A DNA stretch of 64,000 nucleotides from Halpernia sp048269545 (GTDB lineage: Bacteria; Bacteroidota; Bacteroidia; Flavobacteriales; Weeksellaceae), in NCBI RefSeq assembly GCF_048269545.1, contig NZ_JBLXIJ010000003.1, positions 135,155 through 199,154 of the forward strand, in the 5' to 3' direction. Within the stretch, counting starts at the first letter, position 1, and each line of letters begins with the position of its first letter. The translations under genes were made by a program, and so were the position numbers. A model generated the notes under the pieces. It did not search any database, had not been told where the DNA came from, and worked only from the letters and a program-made list of their open reading frames with translations. This document shows positions 16,901-26,472 of the stretch, piece after piece.

Positions 16901-19550
16901 ATGCTGCAATTTGAGCATCTGTAATATCTGAACTGTTTTGTAAAGACGCATCAACAATTTTATCACTTTTTACAAAGTGATATTTCAGAATTCCTTTCTT
17001 TATTAGTGGTTGAGACTGAATTTCATATTCAGGATTTTTACTTTTTTGGAATTGAATTATTTTATCTGCTTTGTCAATTGTATCCGTTAAATTTGTGACT
17101 GATAAATTATCTACGTCGCCGGAAATTTGAACTTTTAATTTTGAAAATTGATTTATTTGCGAAAGTACAGAAGGTGACTTGAATTTTAAAGCATTCAGAT
17201 TTAACAGTACTATCTCTAATTTTTCTAAAACTTCTTGTTTGAGTTTTTCATTTTCATTCAATGTTTTATTTACAATAATCATCGGTATTTCTGGAACAAC
17301 ATCTTCTGCTTTCTTCTTCTTTTCAGTAATATTTTCATTTATATCTAAATCCTCAAAAAGATTTCCAATGCGGACAGTCTCTTTTTTATTCCCAAGATTA
17401 TTTAAAAGTCCTAGTGCTTCTTCTAAATTTCCATGAATATAGAATTCCAAACGACCGAACCTATTTGTTTTTTCTCTAATTTCACCTAGAATATTTTGAG
17501 GATTGCTTTGAAAATAATCAGAAAGATTTTGATTGATAGATTTATTATCCTTTTTAAGAATTATAATGTCTGTCCCGATTTGTGTTCCCGCAAAAGCACC
17601 ACTTGGCAGACGATAAGCATTCAATACTTCAGCGTTATTCATGTTTTTTTGTCGGTTTATCCAGCCAGAGGGAACAACCATTGCCAAGATGCCACCTTCT
17701 TTTAAAGAATCTACACCACGCTTTATAAAGTAATCTTCGTACTTTAATATTTTACTTTCTTCTCCTAAACCTTTGTAAAGACCTCTATGTTCGCCATATG
17801 GTGGATTACCAATTACCAGATCATACTTTTCAGAAAATTTAGTTACATCTTTTTTAATCCCCTTTTCATCAATGAATTCTGTTTCGAAAGACCGAAGATT
17901 AATTTCTACTTCCGGATGAAATATCTTTGCGATTTTGGCTGTAATTTTATTAATTTCAAATGCAGTAACATTCGTTTTTATGGCTAATCCTTCGGCTGCA
18001 TTTATGAATTGTCCAGTACCAACACTCGGTTCTAAAACTGAAATTTCATCCTTATTTTTAAAATGAAATTTAATTAAATTTTGAACAGCATCTACAATTC
18101 TGGTATCGGTGTAATATTCATCTAAAATACCACGTCCATTTTTTACAATTCCACCAGGTTTATATTGATTGCAAATATCTTTCAGGTCATCTGAAATTAT
18201 AATATTTTCATTGATTAAAATCTTACCATTTTCAGAAACAAAACAAGCCACAGAAACTACTTCTGCGACTTGCTCATTGGTCAGTTTTTGACCTCTATAT
18301 TTTTGAATTAGGATTTCTAATTCTGACGAATTATTTATATTTTCTTCTAATTTTCCGTCCAGCCTAATTTCTCCGCTTTCATTTTTTGAAGCATTTTCTT
18401 GTTGTGAATTTCTAATGGATTTTCCAACTCTTCTTCCTTGTAAATCGATCCGCTTTGATTCTGCATATCCATTTCCAACATCTTCGATGCCCAATCTTTG
18501 TCCGCTTGTTTTATCTGCTTCTTGTTCGGATTTGAGATTTTCGCCAGATTTTCTATTAATTGTTCTTGATTGGATTTTGAGGTTTTCATTTTCTCCGGTA
18601 TTTTGTTCTACTAAATTAATATTTTTATTCTGAATCTTAAGTTTATTTTGCAAATACTCATTTAGATCATTATTTCCATTTTCTATTATATTGTATAATG
18701 TTCGAATGTCTTTAACATCTTTATCAGTAAAAAAATTTAAAATCTTTTCTGTGGCGTCGTTTCCGGCTTTATCACCATCCAAACAAAGAAATATCTTGCC
18801 CTTGTAATTCTTGTATCTTTCTAAAAACTTGTCAAGATTTGTTATGGAATTAAGACTTACGAGCGTTCTGTTATTTTTTTGATTATTGGCTTTCAAAAGT
18901 TGCGCAAAGGATAGCATATCCGTCATTCCTTCAAAAACTACCACTTCATCTTTTGTGCCTTTTATTTCTGAAATATCGTTTTTCCCAATTTTGGATTTCA
19001 TCAGAGCATTACGAATTTCAAAACCACCGGAAATATTTTCAATTCCAATTCCAAAATAATTTTTGTCTCCGACTTCGTAGTGAACTTGAATTGTATGATC
19101 TACCAAAGTCTGCTTTGAAATTCCCCTACCTTCAAAGTAGGCGATTAACCTCTCATTATTTGGAGCGAATAAATTTGTAACGCGTATTTCTACAGATTTA
19201 CTTTCATCTTTCAATAAATTTGATTGCACATTCCCCCCGCTATTGTCGTATTGCATAAAGTTTTGATTAAATTTTTTTACGAATTCCAGAGAATCTTTCC
19301 AGTCTAATTTTTCAAAATTCATTACTGCTTTTAATATCTGTCCGCCTTCATCTGACTTGAAATCATAATAGCCATTTGTAGATACAGAATATTTATTATC
19401 ATCTGTCAAAAAATAATATTCGTCCCCAATTTTGCGGTCAAATTTCACAACATTCTGATCTTGTAAATGCTGAAAATAACCCACTAAAGAAACACTGTTG
19501 GAAATCTGTTGAACTTCATCTTCAGAGTAATATCGAGAATCTACAGCCAT
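13914..19550 (-). CDS. Giant TOPRIM-primase / N6-adenine methylase / SNF2-like helicase fusion
   Basis: In this 1,878-residue protein, residues 1-300 form a primase-like module with a TOPRIM domain (VVFEGMTD at about 204-211, LCLDGDKAG at about 255-263). Residues about 470-670 form an N6-adenine methyltransferase (EPSVGTGQF 507-515, NPPY 582-585). From about 1,110 comes a helicase: Walker A HEVGFGKT 1133-1140, DEIH 1283-1286, SATPFTN, and motif VI QVEGRAWRQGN. The C-terminus is helical and charged. Methylase-helicase giants of this kind (DarB-like) occur on phages, plasmids and ICEs and are thought to protect or process transferred DNA. The start codon overlaps the lipoprotein stop by one base. 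The TOPRIM module resembles the separate primase at 59724-60575. Confidence 0.88.
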   Translation of the reverse strand: MAVDSRYYSEDEVQQISNSVSLVGYFQHLQDQNVVKFDRKIGDEYYFLTDDNKYSVSTNGYYDFKSDEGGQILKAVMNFEKLDWKDSLEFVKKFNQNFMQYDNSGGNVQSNLLKDESKSVEIRVTNLFAPNNERLIAYFEGRGISKQTLVDHTIQVHYEVGDKNYFGIGIENISGGFEIRNALMKSKIGKNDISEIKGTKDEVVVFEGMTDMLSFAQLLKANNQKNNRTLVSLNSITNLDKFLERYKNYKGKIFLCLDGDKAGNDATEKILNFFTDKDVKDIRTLYNIIENGNNDLNEYLQNKLKIQNKNINLVEQNTGENENLKIQSRTINRKSGENLKSEQEADKTSGQRLGIEDVGNGYAESKRIDLQGRRVGKSIRNSQQENASKNESGEIRLDGKLEENINNSSELEILIQKYRGQKLTNEQVAEVVSVACFVSENGKILINENIIISDDLKDICNQYKPGGIVKNGRGILDEYYTDTRIVDAVQNLIKFHFKNKDEISVLEPSVGTGQFINAAEGLAIKTNVTAFEINKITAKIAKIFHPEVEINLRSFETEFIDEKGIKKDVTKFSEKYDLVIGNPPYGEHRGLYKGLGEESKILKYEDYFIKRGVDSLKEGGILAMVVPSGWINRQKNMNNAEVLNAYRLPSGAFAGTQIGTDIIILKKDNKSINQNLSDYFQSNPQNILGEIREKTNRFGRLEFYIHGNLEEALGLLNNLGNKKETVRIGNLFEDLDINENITEKKKKAEDVVPEIPMIIVNKTLNENEKLKQEVLEKLEIVLLNLNALKFKSPSVLSQINQFSKLKVQISGDVDNLSVTNLTDTIDKADKIIQFQKSKNPEYEIQSQPLIKKGILKYHFVKSDKIVDASLQNSSDITDAQIAAFKATSYDGTIENHTRHLAYANFQDGKYVHDFYYAEGNIYAKLDQLEKDFKEDWGIAGLEKKYYEKQKALLLNVLPKLKTLVEISINPNHEFVHKFNLGQIEKEQYNHEKRETEMVIVDYNLSEKFKDFVGNLPNDAFAGSSSWEVKSFVDNETVTGSDKERNALIRDRRKIAAKDLFSKFISEELSDDLRERFVKEFNKNYNHIHVPDYSKFPLFSKIYQNFKGTELRLTEVQKSGIGRQTTKGVGLLAHEVGFGKTLSGILSLHEAMQRGNSKKPLIVVPNDSILKQWVETIFETIPDAKVNVLGNLGNDYDLSKFDNKDGEITIVTYAGFNNIGFSNEITEELSSKFKYISASELKGVTNTEREEQIELQKEKEIEGKMKRGKIYDWEDFGFDHLTYDEIHNANHIVEKVKIEDRRFSSDFRNQNQQTSKLGINTWMACQYIQDRQNGRNVTLLSATPFTNKPLEYYSILSLIANKRLEESGYFNVNTFFETFMEADNDMEIDAKGDIKFKANVRRFKNNQLFQQLLSEFIDIKGEEDNLELIRPNKINKEYKIEQNDLTKEQYDLLNDNLDSELAGAILTHILNARLIAFSPYLSIYYNGEEPTLSEFIENSPKLFEMMNLIRQNKKDIPNSGQIIYSELAVAEFPKLKEYLIQDLGYKSQEVGVITGGTSKKQRVSIQDDFNAGKIKIVIGSEAIQEGMNLQENTTDVYMLTLPYNFTSLRQVEGRAWRQGNKNENVRINFMLTNDSIDVFMLQKLQAKQARYIEAMKKGANVLDISDISTQELKTSIITNPETRAKIEIELLKKKLESEKNKYLADIAFVLRKYEDYTKVQSEVYKAENAYNRILEYSKNSEDVNANYWETQLVSYQKNKDLAKAEVHNTILKLSEKGVNVTEIEMQSQTTADNIAKIDEQLDELPFIEMDLIKQYDDEKKTRLELSGNTDFVKERERENERLFKSEISALKIDQVLKRNESVQNPLLIPNENYSRQSAR

Positions 19551-20272
19551 TACTTTTTCTTCTTTACAAAAGCATTAAAATCAAAAATCTCCTTGGCCTC
19601 ATTGTCCCAATTCTTTCTTGTTATCAATTGGAGCGTAACAAAAACATCTTTCTTTTTGTTGTAAGAATCTATGCGTTCCAATCTTCCACCATAGTCTTTT
19701 TCAGCGTGGCGATAGATTGAATAAGGCAAAATGGTATCGGTAGGATAAATGTAAAATCTAGAGAAACTTTCTTTGGAATTGATCTCAAACCTTTTATAAT
19801 TCTTCTTGAATAAAACCGTATCGCTGATGTTTTTTCGATGTAAGTAGTTTGGAATCCATTCATCAGAAAAAATTGCGCCTGCTTGTTTTTTCAAAGTTAA
19901 AATTGGCTTCTCCGTTTTATATATTTCAGAAAGAATCGTGCTTTTACTTTGTTCTGAATTAATTTTGAAGCAAAGCGAATCTTTTATATAAAAAATTTGG
20001 TCAGTTATTTCTGGAAAAGTTAGATCGGGTATAACTTCAATTAAATCATCGTGCAGATAATTCAATCGAGAAATATGAAAATTTTGCACTTTATTCAAAC
20101 CTTTTGAAGCATCTACATAAACATTGGAGATGAGATCTATCCCACCTTTTTCTGGTTTAAATTCTTTATTACAAGAGTTTGCTGCCAAAAGAAAAAAAGA
20201 TAGCGCTATAATGGTAAAAACCGACTTGAATCTAATCTGTGACTGCAATTTATTTTGGAAATTTTTAAACAT
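19550..20272 (-). CDS. Predicted lipoprotein of unknown function
   Basis: This 240-residue protein starts with a signal sequence (about 17-33) ending in a lipobox (LAANSC), so it is probably lipidated and exported. The mature part has no motif I recognise. Its stop codon overlaps the start of the giant helicase gene (TAATG), which implies translational coupling. It may be an envelope component of transfer or an exclusion function; both are guesses from context. Confidence 0.7.
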   Translation of the reverse strand: MFKNFQNKLQSQIRFKSVFTIIALSFFLLAANSCNKEFKPEKGGIDLISNVYVDASKGLNKVQNFHISRLNYLHDDLIEVIPDLTFPEITDQIFYIKDSLCFKINSEQSKSTILSEIYKTEKPILTLKKQAGAIFSDEWIPNYLHRKNISDTVLFKKNYKRFEINSKESFSRFYIYPTDTILPYSIYRHAEKDYGGRLERIDSYNKKKDVFVTLQLITRKNWDNEAKEIFDFNAFVKKKK

Positions 20273-20286
20273 AATTTTCTGGATTA

Positions 20287-20323
20287 AATAAAAAGCGGTA
20301 AATCTTTCAAAAAATTTACCGCT
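20287..20323 (-). terminator. Intrinsic terminator at the end of the large transfer operon
   Basis: AGCGGTAAAT and ATTTACCGCT form a perfect 10-bp stem with a 10-base loop. On the minus strand TTTTTATTTAA follows. It closes the operon that ends with the MPN-domain gene at 20348 and separates it from the lipoprotein-helicase pair. Confidence 0.85.
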
Positions 20324-20347
20324 GTTCTTTTTGTTATTGATAAATTT

Positions 20348-22558
20348 CTATCGTTTTATACTTTGTTCCTTCACATTGCTTTTGTCGTGCTTATTGTCAT
20401 TCTCCAAACCTTCAAGTGGTTTGTTGGTATTGATTCTGTTCATATCCTGATCATAAATATTCAAGTTTTTGTATTGCGGATTTAGCACGGCTTTTCCTTC
20501 TAAAATTTGATCATCCATTTCGTATTTTACCTTTACTATGTTTCCTTTTTCTAAAGATTTTATGGCATTTTCTCGATATTCCGGTTTGTCAAAAATCAGA
20601 TTAGATTTTTCTACAATTTGGTCGGTATCTACTCCATAATTCTTGTAGAAATTCTGGAAGATATAATTACCCTTCTCTGTTTTTGGTTCGTCAAAGTTTA
20701 GTTTTAAAAAGGCAGGTTCTAACTGATCTGACTTTGGATTGTGGAATTCAATTTTCACAGTGCGACCTTCCAAAAGATTAACTGCTTCTTTCGCGGTAAA
20801 TGTATTATCTCTATTGACAGGGAAATTATGTGATATTTCATCTCCTTTTTCTTCCTTCAAAACTGCTTGATAAGAATTAAAAAATACACCACCACTTTCT
20901 GTTTTATTAAATTTTAAAGTAAAATCCACTTCATTTCCAGGCATCGCTTTATCCGATTTCGTTTTGATTTCAAATTGTTGTTCCACAGAATTTATTCTTG
21001 TTTCTAAATTTTTGTGAAGTTTTTCACTTTCACCAAAACCAAGATATTTTAGTTGATTTTGTAGATACTCTTCTTGATTGAATTCTTTCTTTTCCATAAT
21101 TTTTGGGTTTAAATTGTTAAGTTCTTTGTATTGTTGATTGGGTTTTACCTGAGAATAGGATTTTGAATTATTTAATTTGTTGCCATATTGTGAGATTGCT
21201 TCATTACTGATATTGCTTCCCTTTGACATATCTTTTAGCAAACCTTGGTCAGCAAATGAATCATATATTTTTCTTCCATTTGCGCTTTTAAAAAGCAGTG
21301 CATCAATAATTTCAATTCCAGAATGATTCAACTTTTGGTTGTAGGAATTGATTTGTTCGGGAGTGATATTATTACCATAAAGAATGCATTTGTTTCCACC
21401 AAACTTTGCCACTTTACCTATTATAAAACCAACTTGATTTTCTGGTGGCATTATAAATTTCCCAACAATATTTAATTGATTATTGATGATCAGCATTTCG
21501 GTTTTATCAGAAATTCCAAATTTTTGAGACGTGATAAATTTTGCAATATCTGCCGAACTTGTGATTTTTTCTGGCTGATAATTTTCAACTAATACTTGCT
21601 TACTAAATGAATAGGGCTGAATTTCCTGAAAAGCATTTGGATTGGATTTCATTGCCATTTTATCTTCAAAAATTTCATTGAAAACTACATACTGTCCGCT
21701 TCTCAAATTGATTATAACACCATCGTTTACGATAATATCTGAATCATCTAATGCTGCTCTTAATTTTCTGATACAGTCAATATCTGCATTAGAAACTTTT
21801 AAATTTCCACTCGGATGATTGTGAACTAACGTAATTGAGGAAGGATTTACTTCTAGCACATTTCCGATCATTAATCGGTTATCTACAAATGCTGCATCAA
21901 AAGTTCCTGTTGAAATATGCTGCACGAAATAACCTTTATCTTTAAAATCGTACACTAAAAAAGCGTGTTCTACAGCTTCATCTTCCAAAGATTTAAAAAG
22001 CCAAGCGACATCATCAACACTCGTAATTTTTTCATTTCCAAATAATTGCAAAGTATTATTTTCTGCAAATCTCCTTTCAATTAATGCAAAATCTGTGGAT
22101 TGAAGAGAATCTTGCGGTTCCCGTAAAATATTGGATCCGGAAGCAAAATCGCCAGGCTTAAACAATTTAAAGGGTAATTTTTCACCTGCCGATGTTGAAG
22201 CATACCTTGTGCTTTCATCTTCCTCAAACGCAAAATTCGAGTTTGCAGATAGTTTCGTTTTCTTTTCTTGAGATTTATTATCTGATTTTTCATAATCTGT
22301 TAAAATTTGCGGAAATTTAATTTCAAGTTCTTTCCTGATTTCATCAATTGGTACTACGGAATGGTAATCTATGAGATGAACTTTTTCACCTTCTTTTAAT
22401 CTTACCAATAAAGAATCTCCAGTTTTGAAATGATCATATCCCATTTTCATGAATTCAAGAGTAGCGATTGCTTCTACAATTGTAGAAAAATCCATCTTTT
22501 GGAGACCTGCGGATTCCTGATTTTCATTGTATTTACTAATTTCCAGTGTGATACTCAT
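20348..22558 (-). CDS. RadC-like MPN/JAB domain protein with DUF3945-like C-terminus
   Basis: This 736-residue protein has at residues about 160-280 a RadC-type MPN domain with the JAMM signature HNHPSGNLKVSNAD (246-259), a potential zinc hydrolase site. A linker rich in Asn, Lys and Ser follows. The last 250 residues (from about KYLGFGE) carry beta-rich repeats like the DUF3945 domains found in Bacteroidota conjugative elements. RadC-like proteins are common on such elements, but their activity is unsettled. The gene lies 11 bp downstream of its neighbour and closes the large transfer operon. Confidence 0.75.
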   Translation of the reverse strand: MSITLEISKYNENQESAGLQKMDFSTIVEAIATLEFMKMGYDHFKTGDSLLVRLKEGEKVHLIDYHSVVPIDEIRKELEIKFPQILTDYEKSDNKSQEKKTKLSANSNFAFEEDESTRYASTSAGEKLPFKLFKPGDFASGSNILREPQDSLQSTDFALIERRFAENNTLQLFGNEKITSVDDVAWLFKSLEDEAVEHAFLVYDFKDKGYFVQHISTGTFDAAFVDNRLMIGNVLEVNPSSITLVHNHPSGNLKVSNADIDCIRKLRAALDDSDIIVNDGVIINLRSGQYVVFNEIFEDKMAMKSNPNAFQEIQPYSFSKQVLVENYQPEKITSSADIAKFITSQKFGISDKTEMLIINNQLNIVGKFIMPPENQVGFIIGKVAKFGGNKCILYGNNITPEQINSYNQKLNHSGIEIIDALLFKSANGRKIYDSFADQGLLKDMSKGSNISNEAISQYGNKLNNSKSYSQVKPNQQYKELNNLNPKIMEKKEFNQEEYLQNQLKYLGFGESEKLHKNLETRINSVEQQFEIKTKSDKAMPGNEVDFTLKFNKTESGGVFFNSYQAVLKEEKGDEISHNFPVNRDNTFTAKEAVNLLEGRTVKIEFHNPKSDQLEPAFLKLNFDEPKTEKGNYIFQNFYKNYGVDTDQIVEKSNLIFDKPEYRENAIKSLEKGNIVKVKYEMDDQILEGKAVLNPQYKNLNIYDQDMNRINTNKPLEGLENDNKHDKSNVKEQSIKR

Positions 22559-22569
22559 CTTAAAATATT

Positions 22570-23268
22570 TTATCTTCTAAAACCTCTTGATTTTTTCTTT
22601 TCCTCTTCTTGTTCAAAATCTTCTTCACGTTGTCTATTTGCATCCTGAAACATATCGGGATCATTGACATTGAGTTCTATTTTTGAACTTTCTTGCTTTT
22701 GATTTTGTGTTGAGGAAATGGTATTTACAATGCTCAATTCTTTCGAAACAATATTTAAATCATTCAAAATATCTTTACCTATTTCAGGAAATTGGTCTAT
22801 TTTGTCTTGCAAAAATCCTTTCAATTTTAGAAGTTCTGTTTTATATCGGTTTGTTTCTACTGCATCTTTTTTGTCTGCAATAATCGCGGTCAATGCAGTT
22901 GAATTTTTAATCAAATCAAATTCAACGATTTTATTGGTTTCCGTGTCAAAGACAAACGCCTTCTTTTCAACATTGATTTGATTTTCAGATTTGGAAATAT
23001 CTTTAATTTCAGAAAACTCAATTCTGTTTTTACTTGCTTCAATTATTGCTGAAATATTTTTATCTCGTTCAAGAAAAACCACATTCAATCGGCTATTGTT
23101 TTCCACCAATTGAAAGGTTGCTCTATTCTTCTCATTGTCTGCAACGATTGTATATCCTTGAAGAAATTTCTGAATATCTTCCGCAGAAAGTTTTTTTGAG
23201 AAGGAATTATCTGGTTCTACAATTCCGTATTTTTTTAAATCGTCGGTTGGTAAATTGTTAGTTTGCAT
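22570..23268 (-). CDS. DUF4099/DUF3945-like element protein
   Basis: This 232-residue soluble protein begins LPTDDLKKYGIVEPDN and then LSAEDIQKFLQGYT. That matches the 'LKKxGI ... LLxG' pattern of the DUF4099/DUF3945 group of Bacteroidota conjugative elements. The C-terminal third is charged and coiled-coil-like, ending in a Glu-rich then Lys/Arg-rich tail. It overlaps the upstream peptidase gene by 11 bp. Its function is unknown, and its position suggests DNA handling during transfer together with the MPN protein. Confidence 0.55.
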   Translation of the reverse strand: MQTNNLPTDDLKKYGIVEPDNSFSKKLSAEDIQKFLQGYTIVADNEKNRATFQLVENNSRLNVVFLERDKNISAIIEASKNRIEFSEIKDISKSENQINVEKKAFVFDTETNKIVEFDLIKNSTALTAIIADKKDAVETNRYKTELLKLKGFLQDKIDQFPEIGKDILNDLNIVSKELSIVNTISSTQNQKQESSKIELNVNDPDMFQDANRQREEDFEQEEEKKKSRGFRR

Positions 23269-24115
23269 AATGTATTGCTATTAAATTATTTGCTTTTATT
23301 AAGTCGTTTAGAAATCGTATTGGATTGATATAATTACCGTTTTCACTCACAGAAAAATGTAAATGTGGACCAGTAGAATTTCCAGAATTGCCACTTTTTG
23401 CAATTACAAATCCAGCATTTACCCATTCGCCAACTTTATAGTAGATTTCGGATAAGTGGAGATAGGAAGTGATGAAGGAATTAGAATGTTTTATTTTGAT
23501 GTAATTTCCTCCGCCTTTCGAATCATAACCTGCATCAACTACTTTTCCATCCAGAACAGCATACACTTTTTCATAATTTGCTTTTAAATCAGCACCATTA
23601 TGAAGTTTTTGTACACCAAAAATGGGATGTTTGCGATTGCCAAAAGGTGATGTAACCGAAATACCGCTTTTCAAAGGCATAAATATTTTAGATATTGCGT
23701 TTGTAGGTTTGTCTTCCAGGTATTCAAATGTTTTTATATTTTTAGACGACAAAATTTTGCTCTGAAATTCAATTTTACTTTTAAGTAGTTGAATCAAAGA
23801 ATCTTCAACTTTTTTAAAATTGAATTTCACCTCTTTATTTTTGGGATTTTTACTTTCATTTAAAACTGACTTTAAAGAATCAATTTCCTTTTTTAAATCT
23901 CCTTTGGTGGTAATATTGAATAGTTTTTTGAAGGAAGTATTCTTATTTTTCTTACTTTTAAAATCACTTTTTATGTTTTCCTTATCACTGTGAAAAACTG
24001 TATTAGTTTCTTTTTGGCTAATGGTTCTTGATAGTGTATTGAACTGTCCTTTTGCAATTGAATATGAAAAAACAACTGTGAGAATCAGTGTAAATTTTAC
24101 TTTAATATTCATCAT
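23258..24115 (-). CDS. M23 (LytM) peptidoglycan peptidase of the transfer apparatus
   Basis: This secreted protein has a signal peptide (MNIKVKFTLILTVVFSYSIA), a coiled-coil linker, and a C-terminal LytM domain. Zinc ligands are visible in HNGAD and in HLHFSV, with GNSGNSTGPHLHF typical of the family. It should cut peptide cross-links of the wall and open a path for the conjugation channel. Three in-frame ATGs lie at 24136, 24115 and 24112. I prefer 24115 or 24112, because these put the signal peptide at the N-terminus and reduce overlap with the upstream gene (stop at 24102). Confidence 0.85.
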   Translation of the reverse strand: MMNIKVKFTLILTVVFSYSIAKGQFNTLSRTISQKETNTVFHSDKENIKSDFKSKKNKNTSFKKLFNITTKGDLKKEIDSLKSVLNESKNPKNKEVKFNFKKVEDSLIQLLKSKIEFQSKILSSKNIKTFEYLEDKPTNAISKIFMPLKSGISVTSPFGNRKHPIFGVQKLHNGADLKANYEKVYAVLDGKVVDAGYDSKGGGNYIKIKHSNSFITSYLHLSEIYYKVGEWVNAGFVIAKSGNSGNSTGPHLHFSVSENGNYINPIRFLNDLIKANNLIAIHYAN

Positions 24116-26105
24116 CCTGATTTTTGACGGTATCATTTACAATCAGTTCTACTTCCTTGTTTATTTTTCTAAAATTGGTCATTAGAACTTCTTCTTTTAT
24201 ATCAACACCTCGTTTGTCGATAAATGAGTAATAATTTGGCATTGGAACATAGTTTTCTTCCTCAATTTTCAGTGCTTTCATATCTAGATTTATTTTTCCG
24301 CTAATTGCCGATGTTTTATATTCTTCGGTATTATTTTCTTCGCCTTGTGCAATCATTCCAACCATTTCCCCCGTTTTCAACGCTGCAATTTTTCCTGCAG
24401 GTATCATAAAATCCATTTTCTCGTTGATACTGGTGGAAGTTCCTTGTTGCGAAATAGATTGGGAATAACTTTTTTGTTTGATTTTACCGAACATTTTTTC
24501 CATCCAATCCAAAGTGTTTTTATCTCTTGCAGAACCAGAAATGATATTTCCGACAATTGCTGAAATGGTATCTGCTACTTCTTTTTTATAGAATTGTCGT
24601 AATTGTGGAATCTCTTGAAGTCCAAGCAAAACGGCGATTTTATTGCTTCTTGCAGTTGCCACTACATTATCAATTTTATGAATGTAAATGGTGGGAAATT
24701 CATCGGCGATAATTCCTCCTGGTAAATTATTTTTTGAATTGATTAATCTCAAAGTTCTATTCAAAACTGAAGAATACAATGCCGAATTAATATCTTGAGT
24801 ACTTGGATCAGATGCTAAAATGATGATTGAGGGATTTTCTTTATCTGTTATTTTTAACTCTACTTCATCACCAGAAAAAACCCAAAAACTTTCTTTGGTT
24901 GCCAATCTCGACAAGAATATTTTTAAAGTTCCTACTTGCCCTTCCAACTGATCAAATGCTCTATTGTCGTATGCTGTTTTAAATGGTGAGAGCAAAGAAT
25001 AAATTTCTTCGTTTGTAAATAGTGTGTCAAAAATATCCTGATAACTACGGTTCATAAATGAAAGAATATGTGGCAAATCGGAATATTTTCCGTTTTCAAA
25101 TTTTGCAAAAAAGTAAATACACGAAGAGAGAAAATTTATAGCAGATTGCGTGAAAAACGCTTCAGATCCACCGCCAGAACTTGACCCTCCCTTTTGCAGA
25201 GAGGAAACCATAGATTCTGCCATTTCTTGTGCTTCTGCTAAAGTTTGGATGTATTCTTTTTTGAAAGGATTTACTCTTTTAGACTTTTCAACCTCATTCA
25301 AATTAATCACGTGAAACTGATGCTGATAATTTTCATCTTTATTTTTCTTCAATAAATAATGGTAGTAAGCGATTTTTGACAAATCGGGAAATTTGAAATC
25401 ATAAATACATAATGAAAAACCATTGTTTATCATCTGTCGTATTGCAGGATTGATTACCCCAAAAGATTTCCCAGATCCTGGCGTTCCAATAACCATTGTT
25501 CCCCGAAATGGATTAATATTAATCCAACCTTTATTTGTTCGTTTGTTGAAGCGAAATAAATAGGGAATGTTTACGGAAGTATCTGTTCTTACCAATTTTT
25601 GATTTTGCGCAAAACTCTCTTCTTCTATATTCCATCGGTCTTTTCCCATTTTTTGTTGCATCAGTTTTGAAATATTATCTGCACCAACTTGTGCGATTAA
25701 CGCTCCTAAAAAAGATAAGAAAGTATAGATGATTTGATAAAAGTTTAAAGGTGGAATCAGTTTCGGAAGTGTGTTGTTTCCTGCTTGCGAAGTGAAAACG
25801 AGTGAACCTAACATCAATCCCAAACCAATCAAAATTGGTGTAATGATTTGTTTACCGATGTTGAGATCAATTTTCTTTTTTGCTCTGGTTCCTATTGCAA
25901 CTAATGTGATTAAAATTATAGTGCAAATTTTCGCATTCAAAGGTGGGTAAAACAATCCCATCTTTGAAAATTTGGTCAATAATTCCGTTACGAAAGGAAT
26001 TTTCGCAGTGATGAAAAACAAAGACGAACAATCCAATAAGACGATAAAATAGACCATCTTTTGGAAAAAACTGTAAATCTTTATTTGGTTTTGTTGCTCT
26101 TGCAT
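24102..26105 (-). CDS. Type IV secretion coupling protein (VirD4/TraG family)
   Basis: This 667-residue protein has several N-terminal membrane segments (about 14-35, 58-75, 88-104, 122-140) and a cytoplasmic AAA+-like ATPase domain. Walker A is GTPGSGKS at 207-214, and Walker B is in GGIIADEFPTIYIH. It brings the relaxase-DNA complex to the secretion channel. In CTnDOT-like elements the equivalent protein is called MobC. It overlaps its upstream neighbour by one base, as expected in a tightly packed operon. Confidence 0.9.
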   Translation of the reverse strand: MQEQQNQIKIYSFFQKMVYFIVLLDCSSLFFITAKIPFVTELLTKFSKMGLFYPPLNAKICTIILITLVAIGTRAKKKIDLNIGKQIITPILIGLGLMLGSLVFTSQAGNNTLPKLIPPLNFYQIIYTFLSFLGALIAQVGADNISKLMQQKMGKDRWNIEEESFAQNQKLVRTDTSVNIPYLFRFNKRTNKGWININPFRGTMVIGTPGSGKSFGVINPAIRQMINNGFSLCIYDFKFPDLSKIAYYHYLLKKNKDENYQHQFHVINLNEVEKSKRVNPFKKEYIQTLAEAQEMAESMVSSLQKGGSSSGGGSEAFFTQSAINFLSSCIYFFAKFENGKYSDLPHILSFMNRSYQDIFDTLFTNEEIYSLLSPFKTAYDNRAFDQLEGQVGTLKIFLSRLATKESFWVFSGDEVELKITDKENPSIIILASDPSTQDINSALYSSVLNRTLRLINSKNNLPGGIIADEFPTIYIHKIDNVVATARSNKIAVLLGLQEIPQLRQFYKKEVADTISAIVGNIISGSARDKNTLDWMEKMFGKIKQKSYSQSISQQGTSTSINEKMDFMIPAGKIAALKTGEMVGMIAQGEENNTEEYKTSAISGKINLDMKALKIEEENYVPMPNYYSFIDKRGVDIKEEVLMTNFRKINKEVELIVNDTVKNQDDEY

Positions 26106-26461
26106 TAAGAATAATTTTCGAAATATTCATTCAGTAATTTATGTTCTTCTAGTAAACTGTGGTGTAGTTTTTTTTGCTGTTCCTGCAAATTTTTATGCTG
26201 TTCTTGTATTTCAACAAGATCGGCATTCAACACTTTGAATTGATTAATTAATTCTTGTCCTCTTTTTTCGACGCTCTCGACAATGTATGAGCGACTTGCC
26301 TCATCAGATATTTTCTCATACCAATCTTTAAGGTTTAATAATTTTTCATAGTCATTTATAAGTCCTTTTCGCTTTCTATCAAAAATGAATATAGAAACAG
26401 AATAGTAGGTAATTATTAATAGCAAGATTACTATGTACACTGTGGGTGATAAATTTTCCAT
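26105..26461 (-). CDS. Small membrane protein with coiled coil
   Basis: This 118-residue protein has one N-terminal membrane helix (about 7-27), then a helical region with heptad-like Leu/Gln/Lys pattern (HKNLQEQQKKLHHS). I recognise no family. It lies between traN and the coupling protein gene and overlaps the latter by one base, so it is probably a structural or regulatory part of the transfer machine. Confidence 0.6.
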   Translation of the reverse strand: MENLSPTVYIVILLLIITYYSVSIFIFDRKRKGLINDYEKLLNLKDWYEKISDEASRSYIVESVEKRGQELINQFKVLNADLVEIQEQHKNLQEQQKKLHHSLLEEHKLLNEYFENYS

Positions 26462-26472
26462 TTTATTAGTAT

